Source: Dinoroseobacter sp013215265
GTDB taxonomy: Bacteria > Pseudomonadota > Alphaproteobacteria > Rhodobacterales > Rhodobacteraceae
DNA: 64,000 nt
Direction: 5' to 3'
NCBI GenBank assembly: GCA_963691755.1
Contig: OY829366.1
Coordinates: forward strand, 2,356,001-2,420,000
The position numbers and the translations under genes are program-made. Position 1 is the first letter of the stretch. The number at the start of each line of letters is the position of its first letter. Shown in pieces: positions 16,318 to 24,735 of the stretch. The notes below the pieces were generated by a model. The model was not told the origin of the DNA. It searched no databases and saw nothing but the letters and a program-made list of their open reading frames with translations.

Positions 16318-17621
16318 GACAGCTCTCGCACCTTCAGACGTACCAGGCGATTGTCCTTTCGGCTTACGACTTCAAACCGGAAGCCATGGAAAGAAAACAC
16401 TTGGCCTTGTGTTGGGATTGTCTGTGCTTCGTGGATCACAAGTCCTGCGACCGTATTGGCCTCTTCGTCAGGCAAGCTCCAATCTGTCGCACGATTGAGG
16501 TCGCGAATAGTCATGGCACCATCGATCAGGTAGCTGCCATCGTCCATGGAACGGACAGGGTAGTCTGCTGAGGGGTCAAATTCGTCGGTGATCTCCCCCA
16601 CAATTTCCTCAAGGATATCTTCCAAAGTTATGAGACCTTGAAGGGCACCGTATTCGTCAATCACCAAAGCAAAATGCGTATGCCGTTTCAGAAACTGGCG
16701 CATCTGATCGTCCAGAGTAGTGGTCTCAGGTACGAAATAGGGGGTCATGGCCACATCGGTTACTTTGAAAACCGACAAAGCAGCCTCTGATGCGTCAGGC
16801 CCGCGCATCAATTTGTCCATCGCGCGCAACAAGTTCTTTGCGTGGATGATCCCTATGATGTTTTCGCGATCTTCCCGAAAAATGGGCAAGCGCGTATGGG
16901 CGCTTTCTAAACATTGAGACAAGATCTTCTCTGGGGGATCATCTGCATCTATCATTTCGATTTTCGAACGGTGGAGCATGATCTCTTCGACCGTTCGATC
17001 CCCAAGATCGAGAGCCCCCAGCAGACGGTCGCGGTCTTCTTTTTCAACGACACCTTCTGAATGACCGATGCTCAACGCGCCTACGATCTCTTCGCGGACC
17101 GACAACATGTTTGCACCGGCCTCAATCCGAACCCCAAAGGGACGCAACACGCCACGAACAATCAAGCGCACTGCAGCAACAACTGGCGACAGTAAGGTGA
17201 TCACAATACCAATCGTGGACGCAGCCCGGGACGCCGTCTTTTCCGGATCATTGATGGCATATGTTTTCGGCAGGACCTCGGCAAAAACCAGCACCATGGC
17301 CGTCATCACCAAGGTAGCCAACGCAACACCGGATTCTCCGAAAGCACGCGTGAACAACGCCGTCGCAAGCGATGTGGCCAAGATATTTGCAAGGTTATTC
17401 CCGAGCAGGATGCCGCCAATTAGGCGCTCGTTGTCTTCCTTGAGATCCAGAGCCTTCTTGGCGCCAGAGATCTTATCGCGATCAGCCATGGAACGTAACT
17501 TGCCGCGCGACGCAGCGGTCAGAGCCGTTTCAGAGCCGGAAAAAAAGCCTGAGCAGACCAGCAATGCCAAGATTACGCCTGCCGTAATCCAAAAGCTGCT
17601 GTCGAGTGTGGTCATATCCAT
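16314..17621 (-). CDS. CorC/HlyC-family membrane protein (CNNM + CBS)
   Basis: A 435-residue inner-membrane protein: N-terminal CNNM/DUF21 transmembrane domain (about 1-190, starting FWITAGVILALLVCSGFFSGSETAL), two CBS domains (about 210-340, MLHRSKIEMIDADDPPEKIL and TRLPIFRE, VIDEYGALQGLITLEDILEEIVGEI), then a CorC_HlyC C-terminal domain. Such proteins are linked to magnesium/cobalt efflux. The hemolysin label is historical. It stands upstream of xerD in the opposite reading order on the same strand, with a 64-bp gap. Confidence 0.9.
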   Translation of the reverse strand: MDMTTLDSSFWITAGVILALLVCSGFFSGSETALTAASRGKLRSMADRDKISGAKKALDLKEDNERLIGGILLGNNLANILATSLATALFTRAFGESGVALATLVMTAMVLVFAEVLPKTYAINDPEKTASRAASTIGIVITLLSPVVAAVRLIVRGVLRPFGVRIEAGANMLSVREEIVGALSIGHSEGVVEKEDRDRLLGALDLGDRTVEEIMLHRSKIEMIDADDPPEKILSQCLESAHTRLPIFREDRENIIGIIHAKNLLRAMDKLMRGPDASEAALSVFKVTDVAMTPYFVPETTTLDDQMRQFLKRHTHFALVIDEYGALQGLITLEDILEEIVGEITDEFDPSADYPVRSMDDGSYLIDGAMTIRDLNRATDWSLPDEEANTVAGLVIHEAQTIPTQGQVFSFHGFRFEVVSRKDNRLVRLKVRELS

Positions 17622-17685
17622 CGTTTTTGCCGAGCGTTAAGTTCGTAAGTGTTATGGGCACTTAGCCTGCAACCTTCAAGCGGCC

Positions 17686-18609
17686 TTACTCTTCTGCCTG
17701 TGCCAAAGGATGGTGGGTGAGCACCAGGTCCTTCAACCGGGCCTCCAGAACATGGGTGTATATTTCTGTTGTCGCAATATCTGCGTGTCCGAGCAAAGTT
17801 TGAATCGCTCTGAGATCAGCGCCATTGGCAAGCAGATGGGTGGCGAACGCATGCCTTAAAACATGCGGTGTCACACGGGCGGGATCAAGGCCTGCTGCCA
17901 AAGCGATAGTCTTGATAATTCCGTAGACACGATGGCGGGTCAGGTGACCTGAAGCCCCCCGTGAAGGGAAAAGAAATCTGGGTTCTTCGTTTTCATATTC
18001 CGGAAGGTTTGCAATATGTCCCAGCCAGGCACCCACCGCTGCGCGTGCGGGTGTCGACAATGGTACCATACGTTCCTTGCCACCTTTACCTCGCACCATA
18101 AGCATGCGTGGATCGCCCTTTGCCGCAGATAGCGGTAGCTCGACAAGCTCACTGACCCGCATACCCGTAGCGTAAAGAAGTTCCATCAGGCACGTATCTC
18201 TTAGCCGGTCCGCTTTGGACCTTGCTGCAGATCGTGCACCAGCGAGCAATGCTTCCACATCACTTTCAGTTAGTGTTTTTGGCAAGCGTTTTGAACGTCC
18301 TGGACCCTGAACTTGCAATGCGGGGTTATCCTGTCGCCAACGTTCCTCATATGCAAAACGGAAGAACTGACGAATGGAAGACAAGCGTCGCGCGCGCGTT
18401 GCACGACTAAAGCCCTGCGCTTCACAATGCACAAGGTAGGCTTCTATTTTCTCACGATCGACTTCTTCCAGCTCAATACTTTTGCCGCTCAACCAATCGG
18501 TGAAGTCGACCAGATCGCGCCCATAGCCCAACCTTGTATTTTGTGCAGCGTTGCGTTCTGCCGCCTGAGCTTCAAGAAACGCTGAAATCGCCCTCGATGC
18601 GTCGTTCAT
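17686..18609 (-). CDS. xerD: XerD, site-specific tyrosine recombinase
   Basis: A 307-residue tyrosine recombinase that, with XerC, resolves chromosome dimers at dif. The SAM-like N-terminal domain (1-100) precedes the catalytic domain with all key residues: Arg151 (TGMRVSEL), Lys175, His249 and Arg252 (HVLRHAF), His275 (LGHADI) and Tyr284 (TEIYTH). It has the length and the C terminus of chromosomal XerD, with no phage genes nearby, so it is housekeeping rather than an integrase. Its ATG overlaps the preceding secreted-protein gene by 4 bp, so they are probably co-translated. Confidence 0.93.
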   Translation of the reverse strand: MNDASRAISAFLEAQAAERNAAQNTRLGYGRDLVDFTDWLSGKSIELEEVDREKIEAYLVHCEAQGFSRATRARRLSSIRQFFRFAYEERWRQDNPALQVQGPGRSKRLPKTLTESDVEALLAGARSAARSKADRLRDTCLMELLYATGMRVSELVELPLSAAKGDPRMLMVRGKGGKERMVPLSTPARAAVGAWLGHIANLPEYENEEPRFLFPSRGASGHLTRHRVYGIIKTIALAAGLDPARVTPHVLRHAFATHLLANGADLRAIQTLLGHADIATTEIYTHVLEARLKDLVLTHHPLAQAEE

Positions 18610-20150
18610 TCCTCACCATTTGCCAACAAGAGCGACAATGCCGTGGCTCGCGCGGAAGACTCAAACCCAAGGCGTCGCAGAATGGACAATGCAGCCTCAA
18701 CATCCCCGGGATCAGGATTGATCGCGTTCAGAAGTGCCAGACTGCGTAGAACAGTTTCGCCCAGTCGGCCTTGGGCGATCAGTGCTTCGAACGAGTCCGG
18801 AACTGCGCCACCACTGGGCTGAAAAGCGCTTGCGATCGCGGAATGAAGCGCGTCGTCTGGCCCGCCGACAGGCGGTAAACCTTGCGCGATCGCGGCAAGA
18901 TAAGGGTCTTTCACGCTCGGCGCAGCTGTTTCAGCCGCAGAAGACAGCAACACAGCACGATCTCGCAACTGGGCCTGTGTCTTGGGAACCGGCCGCTCGG
19001 CCAATCTTGGACCGTAGTGCTGCGCAAACGCCTCGAAGAGACGCCCCCCATCCAATTCACGCGCTGCGCGCGGGAGCGCTTCCCAAAGCGCCTCATCATC
19101 TCCTCCAAGAAGGGCTGCATCTACCGCTTGGACAGACGAGACGCGTTCCCATAGTCCACCCGAGGCTGCGGCACGGCGTTCGGTGTACAAAGCAAACAAC
19201 TGCGTTGGCGCAAGACCACCCGTGCGCACAAGGCGTTCGGCGGCTTCCAAACGTGCCTTCCACCCTGTAACCGGTTCGAGCGCCGCGTGGGCGAAAGCAA
19301 TTGGTAGGGTTGTCGTGCTTGGCGCCTCCCCAAGCGCAACCAGCATTCGGTAACTCAAAGGCGTAAGCGGCGAGGGCAGGGGCGCCATCGGTTGCCCCTC
19401 AAAAAGTTCAGGATCAAGAAAGCGTGCGAGCAGGATATCATCCTCTTCGCTCAGCACGCCCAAGGCACGCGCTGTATCAAGAGACAGCGCCGCCGCAGAC
19501 CAATCATTGCCACGCGCCAAACAAAAGATGCGTGCAGAAAAGGTGGGCGCAACATCCGGGGCCGCGCGCATGACCGCACAGGCCCGATCTTCGTTTCCTG
19601 ACAGCAAGCTGACGTCGAACCAGCGGCGAAACAGGGAGGCATCTGTCGGACCAGCGCGTTCCAGGAGGGCCTGCGCCTGCTCTAACGCTCCAAACCGAAG
19701 CAATGCGTCGATGCGCGCGAGAAACAGGGCGTGGTCCGGACCTGCGTCAACAGGCGGATCAAGTTCCGCAAGCAAGATCTGGAACAACAGTTCGCGGGCC
19801 GGACCTGGCAGATCCAATCGCAAATCACCAATCAGAGTTACCAAGTCTTTGGCACTGGTCGGCCCCCAAAAATCCGGTGGAAGCCCTGTAACGCGGGACG
19901 GCAAAAGCCCTACGCCGTCGATAGCAAGCGTTTCAAGCGGAGCCGTTTCGATCGCTTCGGTTGTTACAGAATCGCCGATCAGGCCTTCTGATCCAAGGCC
20001 GGAACTGGGCGGCACAACAACCGTATCAGACAACCAATCAATCGCTGACATCGGTCCATTGGAAACAGATTCCTGCGCTTTAACAGGTGTCAGCGCGACG
20101 ATGATAAGCGCCAGTGTCCCTTTGAAATACTTAATCAAGAGACAGCTCAA
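18606..20150 (-). CDS. large exported alpha-helical repeat-like protein, unknown function
   Basis: I do not recognise a named family. The roughly 514-residue product starts at a TTG (20150; TTG 20138 is also possible), has a signal-like hydrophobic segment (TLALIIVALTPVKAQ), then a long Ala/Leu-rich helical chain with repeated motifs such as ARIDALLRFGALEQAQALLER, which suggests TPR-like solenoid repeats. Cysteines are sparse. The start overlaps the 45-residue microprotein gene, and the end overlaps xerD by 4 bp, so the three form one translationally coupled unit opposite aroKB. A periplasmic scaffold or envelope role is plausible but unproven. Confidence 0.7.
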   Translation of the reverse strand: MSCLLIKYFKGTLALIIVALTPVKAQESVSNGPMSAIDWLSDTVVVPPSSGLGSEGLIGDSVTTEAIETAPLETLAIDGVGLLPSRVTGLPPDFWGPTSAKDLVTLIGDLRLDLPGPARELLFQILLAELDPPVDAGPDHALFLARIDALLRFGALEQAQALLERAGPTDASLFRRWFDVSLLSGNEDRACAVMRAAPDVAPTFSARIFCLARGNDWSAAALSLDTARALGVLSEEDDILLARFLDPELFEGQPMAPLPSPLTPLSYRMLVALGEAPSTTTLPIAFAHAALEPVTGWKARLEAAERLVRTGGLAPTQLFALYTERRAAASGGLWERVSSVQAVDAALLGGDDEALWEALPRAARELDGGRLFEAFAQHYGPRLAERPVPKTQAQLRDRAVLLSSAAETAAPSVKDPYLAAIAQGLPPVGGPDDALHSAIASAFQPSGGAVPDSFEALIAQGRLGETVLRSLALLNAINPDPGDVEAALSILRRLGFESSARATALSLLLANGEE

Positions 20151-20268
20151 TTGATTGATTAATCTCGGTTTGTGGGCGCGTCATATCTGCAAAATACGCG
20201 TAGCCAACCAGCCCAATCGCACCCAAGACCACAATCAACAAAAGGAATTTGAACAGAAACCCAATCAT
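20131..20268 (-). CDS. 45-residue single-pass membrane microprotein
   Basis: An ATG at 20268 opens a 45-codon frame ending in TAA at 20131. The product has one strongly hydrophobic helix (about residues 4-26, FLFKFLLLIVVLGAIGLVGY) followed by a short polar tail (TRPQTEINQS). It is preceded by a weak AGGCG site. Its 3' end overlaps the start of the large exported protein gene, so it appears to be translated first in a three-gene unit with xerD. Short length limits certainty, but the hydrophobic helix and the coupling favour a real gene. Confidence 0.6.
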   Translation of the reverse strand: MIGFLFKFLLLIVVLGAIGLVGYAYFADMTRPQTEINQSIELSLD

Positions 20269-20430
20269 TCGCCTGTCTTGCTCCAGTTCGGTTCATTTGA
20301 GAACCACCGCAACACCATGCAATCTTTGTCGCATCTGGTTGCTCTACCACTCTAACATGTCACTAGGGTATTGTCGCTCTCCTGTCTGCGTGCAAGGGAG
20401 AGACAGCTCAATTTTCTAAGGTGGCGAAGC

Positions 20431-21012
20431 TTGGCTTATCAATTGCACAAAACCGTGGTGCTTGTCGGAATGATGGGAAGCGGCAAAAGCGCAATTGGCA
20501 TGGAGCTCGCCAGACAACTTCAGGTCCCGTTTCTTGACAGTGATACCGAAATTGAGAAAGCGGCAAATGCGACAATTGCGGAGATCTTTGCACGGGACGG
20601 GGAAGCCTTCTTTCGGGAGAAAGAAAGCCAGGTGTTGGCCAGACTTCTTCAATCTGACCCTTGCGTACTTTCAACAGGGGGTGGTGCTTTTCTGCGCCCA
20701 GAAAACAGACAAGAAATCAGCCGAGAAGGTGCGTCGCTCTGGCTTGATGCTACCGTCGACCTGCTTTGGCAACGCGTGCGCCACAAGACAACCCGCCCCT
20801 TGCTATTGACGGACAATCCAAAACAGACGCTTCGTGAGCTCTTTGACGCGCGTACACCACATTATTCAAAGGCAATGTTTCGGGTTCAAACCCGTTCAGA
20901 ATACTCGATCTCGGATATGACTGCACAGGTGATCAAAGCCTTATTGGCACGTCCAGATGTCCTGACATTGAACGCCGAAAGCCCCAGCAAACTAGGTGCC
21001 AACCAAGGATGA
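20431..21012 (+). CDS. aroK: AroK, shikimate kinase
   Basis: Shikimate kinase, phosphorylating shikimate at the 3-position with ATP. I start at TTG 20431, 6 nt after AAGGTGG (20418-20424), giving about 193 residues; an earlier frame extension lacks family similarity. The P-loop is GMMGSGKS at 13-20, DSDTEIE near 36-42 and the STGGGAFLRPENR motif further on bind shikimate, and the lid arginine lies in VRHKTTRPLL. It overlaps aroB by 4 bp (ATGA), a common aroK-aroB pair. Confidence 0.92.
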   Translation: MAYQLHKTVVLVGMMGSGKSAIGMELARQLQVPFLDSDTEIEKAANATIAEIFARDGEAFFREKESQVLARLLQSDPCVLSTGGGAFLRPENRQEISREGASLWLDATVDLLWQRVRHKTTRPLLLTDNPKQTLRELFDARTPHYSKAMFRVQTRSEYSISDMTAQVIKALLARPDVLTLNAESPSKLGANQG

Positions 21013-22124
21013 CTAACATTTATACAGTCAGTGTTCCACTTCCTGATCGGGCCTATGACGTTCGGATCGGCGATGGTCTTCTTGAACGGGCAGGGAATGA
21101 AATCGACCCATTTTTGAACCGCAAAAGGGTCAGGATTGTCACGGACAAGAACGTGGCAGACCTGCATCTGAACGCCCTGCAGAACGCGCTATCGGCGTCA
21201 GGGATCGAAAGTGCTGCTCTGGTGCTACCGGCCGGCGAAGCGACCAAGAATTGGTCCTCCCTGACAAAAACTGTTGATTGGTTGCTTGCGGAACAGGTGG
21301 AACGCCGCGATCTGATCATCGCCTTAGGTGGGGGCGTCATTGGCGATCTGGTTGGGTTTGCCGCCGCAATCCTGCGTCGTGGTGTGGGGTTTGTCCAAAT
21401 ACCAACCAGTTTGCTTGCCCAGGTCGACAGCTCTGTCGGTGGCAAAACTGGGATCAACGCAACCCAAGGGAAAAACCTGATCGGTGCATTTCATCAACCG
21501 AAGCTTGTTCTGGCAGATATTGGCGTTCTGGACACGATGTCTGAACGAGATCTTCTGGCCGGGTATGGAGAAGTGGTCAAATACGGACTACTTGGCGACG
21601 CTGCATTTTTTAACTGGCTCGAAGACGCCGGTCCCAAGCTTGCCAAAGGAGATATGGAAGCGCGCACCTACGCTGTGAAGCGTTCTGTGGAAATGAAGGC
21701 AGAGATCGTTCTAAGGGACGAAACCGAGCAAGGCGATCGGGCCCTGCTCAATCTGGGTCATACTTTCTGTCATGCCTTAGAAGCAGCAACAGGGTATTCT
21801 GACCGGCTTCTTCACGGGGAGGGTGTGGCCATCGGGTGTGGTCTCGCGTTTGAGTTATCAGCCCGTCTGGGATTGTGTTCGCAGGAGGACCCCAGCCGGG
21901 TTCGCGCGCATTTGCAGAACATGGGGATGAAAACCGACCTGAACGACATTCCGGGCGAATTGCCATCAAGCGATGCGCTCGTCGAACTGATGTCTCAGGA
22001 CAAGAAGGTTATCGACGGCCAGCTGCGCTTTATTCTTGCCAATGGGATAGGCGAAGCCTTTGTAACCGCTGATGTACCGCGCGATGCAGTGGTGGCCTTG
22101 CTTCAGGACGCGTTGGCCCGATAA
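21009..22124 (+). CDS. aroB: AroB, 3-dehydroquinate synthase
   Basis: A 371-residue NAD- and metal-dependent enzyme converting DAHP to 3-dehydroquinate, the second step of the shikimate pathway. Motifs are complete: ALGGGVIGDLVGFAAA (NAD-binding), PTSLLAQVDSSVGGKTGIN, GYGEVVKYG, and the metal ligands Glu/His in NLGHTFCHALE and LLHGEGVAIG. It is coupled to aroK through an ATGA overlap and ends 9 bp before the convergent ssb gene. Confidence 0.97.
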   Translation: MTNIYTVSVPLPDRAYDVRIGDGLLERAGNEIDPFLNRKRVRIVTDKNVADLHLNALQNALSASGIESAALVLPAGEATKNWSSLTKTVDWLLAEQVERRDLIIALGGGVIGDLVGFAAAILRRGVGFVQIPTSLLAQVDSSVGGKTGINATQGKNLIGAFHQPKLVLADIGVLDTMSERDLLAGYGEVVKYGLLGDAAFFNWLEDAGPKLAKGDMEARTYAVKRSVEMKAEIVLRDETEQGDRALLNLGHTFCHALEAATGYSDRLLHGEGVAIGCGLAFELSARLGLCSQEDPSRVRAHLQNMGMKTDLNDIPGELPSSDALVELMSQDKKVIDGQLRFILANGIGEAFVTADVPRDAVVALLQDALAR

Positions 22125-22133
22125 GCGTCTATC

Positions 22134-22640
22134 CTAAAACGGGATATCGTCATCCAGATCAGAGCGACCACCGCCACCTGACTGCGCCCCACCAAATCCG
22201 CCGTCATTGCCGCCGTATCCGCCGTTTCCACCACCATAGCCACCGCTATCGCCGCCAAAACCTCCGCCGCCAGACCCACCGCCTTCACCGCGGCCATCAA
22301 GCATGGTCAGAACGCCATCATAACCCTGAAGGACAACTTCGGTGGAATACTTATCCTGACCGGACTGGTCCTGCCATTTGCGCGTTTGCAATTTGCCCTC
22401 GATGTAAACCTTCGAGCCCTTTCGCAAATATTGCTCGGCAATGCGCACCAAACCTTCCTGGAAAATCGCAACAGAATGCCATTCGGTCTTCTCGCGTCGT
22501 TCGCCAGTATTCCGATCTTTCCAGGTCTCTGATGTCGCGATCCGAAGATTGCAGACTTTGCCGCCATTATTGAAAGTGCGGACTTCTGGATCACGCCCAA
22601 GATTGCCAATCAAAATGACTTTGTTCACTGATCCCGCCAT
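22134..22640 (-). CDS. ssb: single-stranded DNA-binding protein
   Basis: SSB, 168 residues, binds ssDNA in replication, recombination and repair. I start at ATG 22640 behind a strong GGAGGA site, giving MAGSVNKVILIGNLGRDPEVR. An OB fold covers about 1-110, a glycine-rich linker follows (GGGSGGGGFGGDSGG and so on), and the acidic tip DDDIPF at the end is the conserved partner-binding peptide. It converges on aroB. Confidence 0.97.
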   Translation of the reverse strand: MAGSVNKVILIGNLGRDPEVRTFNNGGKVCNLRIATSETWKDRNTGERREKTEWHSVAIFQEGLVRIAEQYLRKGSKVYIEGKLQTRKWQDQSGQDKYSTEVVLQGYDGVLTMLDGRGEGGGSGGGGFGGDSGGYGGGNGGYGGNDGGFGGAQSGGGGRSDLDDDIPF

Positions 22641-22797
22641 GGGGTCCTCCAGCACGATTCTGCGACTTGTTTCTCTCTCGACCTACCTGATCCAAGCGTG
22701 GTTAACAAAGGGTGTAGCTGCGAATTTCTTGGTAAAACGGGCTAGTCTGGCGTTTCGCTGGGAATTATATACACGATGAGCGTTATTGGAGGGCTGA

Positions 22798-23388
22798 ATG
22801 CCTCGCAAAACCGCCTGGACACTCGTAATCGTCGTTTCCACGATTTGCGTGGTACCGGACGCTAACCTTTGGGCAGATACAACGCTATCCAGCAGATCAC
22901 GAACGGGCCTGTCCTCGAGTCAGATGCGTCTGCTTGATGGACGTCTGAGCGATCAGTATCAAAACTCAGCCCGTCTTCGCCCGGAACCTGAGATGGAAAT
23001 TATACCGAGCTTTAGAAGCTCCTATACAGGTCCTCATCTTTCAACGGCACGCGCAGCGGCAGAACGAAATGGAATCCCACAGGATTTGTTTTTGCGTCTT
23101 GTGCAACAGGAAAGCGGATGGCGCGAAGATGCAGTGTCCGACAAAGGAGCCATCGGGCTGGGACAGCTGATGCCAGACACAGCGCAGGATCTGGGCGTTG
23201 ATCCCTTGGTCCCTTCTGAAAACCTTGATGGTGCCGCGCGGTATCTTGCCCAACAGTTTCGGCGGTTTGGGTCGTGGCGTTTGGCTTTGGCAGCCTATAA
23301 CGCAGGTCCTGAAGCCGTTGCGTCGTACAACGATGTTCCGCCTTTTGCAGAAACGCAGGACTACGTGCGACGGATTTTAGGCCGGTAA
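22798..23388 (+). CDS. lytic transglycosylase, SLT domain
   Basis: A 196-residue exported muramidase-like enzyme cleaving peptidoglycan with 1,6-anhydro product formation. A hydrophobic N-terminal segment (about 8-21) acts as the signal. The SLT core is compact: catalytic Glu105 in VQQESGWRED, then GAIGLGQLMPDTA and YLAQQFRRFGSWRLALAAYNAGP. It is a standalone gene, ending before a terminator shared with the convergent livM gene. Confidence 0.93.
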   Translation: MPRKTAWTLVIVVSTICVVPDANLWADTTLSSRSRTGLSSSQMRLLDGRLSDQYQNSARLRPEPEMEIIPSFRSSYTGPHLSTARAAAERNGIPQDLFLRLVQQESGWREDAVSDKGAIGLGQLMPDTAQDLGVDPLVPSENLDGAARYLAQQFRRFGSWRLALAAYNAGPEAVASYNDVPPFAETQDYVRRILGR

Positions 23389-23398
23389 GAATCAAAAG

Positions 23399-23419
23399 GG
23401 CCGCGCACAAAGCGCGGCC
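23399..23419. terminator. terminator between SLT and livM genes
   Basis: Perfect 8-bp stem GGCCGCGC/GCGCGGCC with a 5-nt ACAAA loop, between two convergent genes. On the minus strand it is followed by CTTTTG, a short T run, so it mainly serves the liv operon; the plus side has only GTGTTTA. Confidence 0.7.
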
Positions 23420-23427
23420 GAATGTGT

Positions 23428-24735
23428 TTACTTTTCCGGGATCAGTCCGCGTGGGCTAAACCGCAGCACCAGAAGTAGGATTAGGCCCATTGTTAGCAGT
23501 CGCATATGCGCCGCGCTGTCGAGAAGATGCTCTTTCAACGCAGATCCATCAGGCAGTCCCGCGGTGATGAAATCCATCAAGATCAAGCCCATGGGCTCTA
23601 CCTGAATCCACAAGAAATAGATCAGGAACCCTCCAAGAACGGCACCCCAGTTGTTCCCTGAACCGCCCACGATCACCATCACCCAAATGAGGAATGTGAA
23701 GCGAAGCGGCTGATAAGTGCCGGGTGTCAACTGACCGTCCAATGTGGTCATCATGGCGCCCGCGATTCCACAGACCGCTGAGCCGATCACGAAAATATGC
23801 AGATGCCGTTTTTTAACGTCCTTACCCATTGCTTCTGCGGCGGTTTCGTTGTCGCGAATTGCACGCATCATCCGACCCCAAGGTGAATTGAGGGCCATTT
23901 GGGCAAGCCACAGAATGATCAGCAGGACCACGGCAAACAAACCAGCATAAGACAGCTTCACCGTAATCGAAGATGCCGTGACAGGATCCGCGCCGATCGC
24001 ACTCATTCGATCTACGAAGGTCTCACTGTTCTGCAGGTCAATCTCGTAAGGAACGGGACGGGGCAGGCCGATAACGTTCTTAACACCTCGTGCCAACCAG
24101 TCTTCGTTTTTGAGAACTGCAATGACGATCTCAGCGATCCCCAACGTGGCAATCGCCAAATAGTCTGATCGCAATCCTAACGCAGTCTTTCCGATCACCC
24201 AGGCCACGCCCGCTGCAAGCAACCCGCCGACGGGCCACGACAAGATAACTGGTAGGTTCATCCCGCCCAGATAGCCGGTCGACGCCGGGTTCACCGCCTC
24301 AATTGAGACCTTTGCCGGGTCAAACACAAATCGATAGACAAAGAAGCCGACAACAACAATCGCGGTGACGATCAGTCCCCGCGCGCGTCCCGAAGGCATG
24401 CGTTGATACACAAGGATCGCAAAGACGATCGTGGCAGCTCCCATGACGAGCGCGAGCAACATGCGCACACCACCAACGGCCCAAGCCTCGCCAACCGGTG
24501 GCATGGACACAAGAACAGCTGCCAAGCCGCCAAGGGCCACGAAGCCCATAACACCCACGTTAAAGAGACCTGCATATCCCCATTGCATGTTCACCCCGAG
24601 CGCCATGATTGCGCTTACGAGCCCCATGTTGAAAATCGTCAGCGCCACATTCCAACTCTGAACAAAGCCCGTGCCTATGATCAGCAATCCGACGAAGGCA
24701 AACAGCAATATATTCTTCATGTTGACGTTGCTCAT
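23428..24735 (-). CDS. livM: LivM-type permease of branched-chain amino acid/amide ABC transporter
   Basis: A 435-residue membrane permease with about eight to ten hydrophobic helices and the LivM signature SPWGRMMRAIRDNETAAEAMGKDVKKRHLHIFVIGS (EAA-like coupling loop). It ends with LRFSPRGLIPEK, a typical LivM ending. It is longer than E. coli LivM, with extra N-terminal helices. Overlaps livH by 4 bp and is last in the minus-strand operon livG-livF-livH-livM, with the binding-protein gene first. Exact substrate (leucine/isoleucine/valine or amides) cannot be read from the sequence. Confidence 0.9.
   Translation of the reverse strand: MSNVNMKNILLFAFVGLLIIGTGFVQSWNVALTIFNMGLVSAIMALGVNMQWGYAGLFNVGVMGFVALGGLAAVLVSMPPVGEAWAVGGVRMLLALVMGAATIVFAILVYQRMPSGRARGLIVTAIVVVGFFVYRFVFDPAKVSIEAVNPASTGYLGGMNLPVILSWPVGGLLAAGVAWVIGKTALGLRSDYLAIATLGIAEIVIAVLKNEDWLARGVKNVIGLPRPVPYEIDLQNSETFVDRMSAIGADPVTASSITVKLSYAGLFAVVLLIILWLAQMALNSPWGRMMRAIRDNETAAEAMGKDVKKRHLHIFVIGSAVCGIAGAMMTTLDGQLTPGTYQPLRFTFLIWVMVIVGGSGNNWGAVLGGFLIYFLWIQVEPMGLILMDFITAGLPDGSALKEHLLDSAAHMRLLTMGLILLLVLRFSPRGLIPEK

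Noticed and set aside
17686..18609. XerD as a phage or island integrase
   Set aside because: Length, domain order and active-site motifs match chromosomal XerD, and no mobile genes are nearby.
19507..20154. Long plus-strand open frame opposite the large exported protein gene
   Set aside because: Arginine/serine-rich composition with no family motif; it is the antisense shadow of a well-supported minus-strand gene.
22134..22300. GC-rich repeats in ssb as a tandem repeat element
   Set aside because: They encode the normal glycine-rich linker of SSB.
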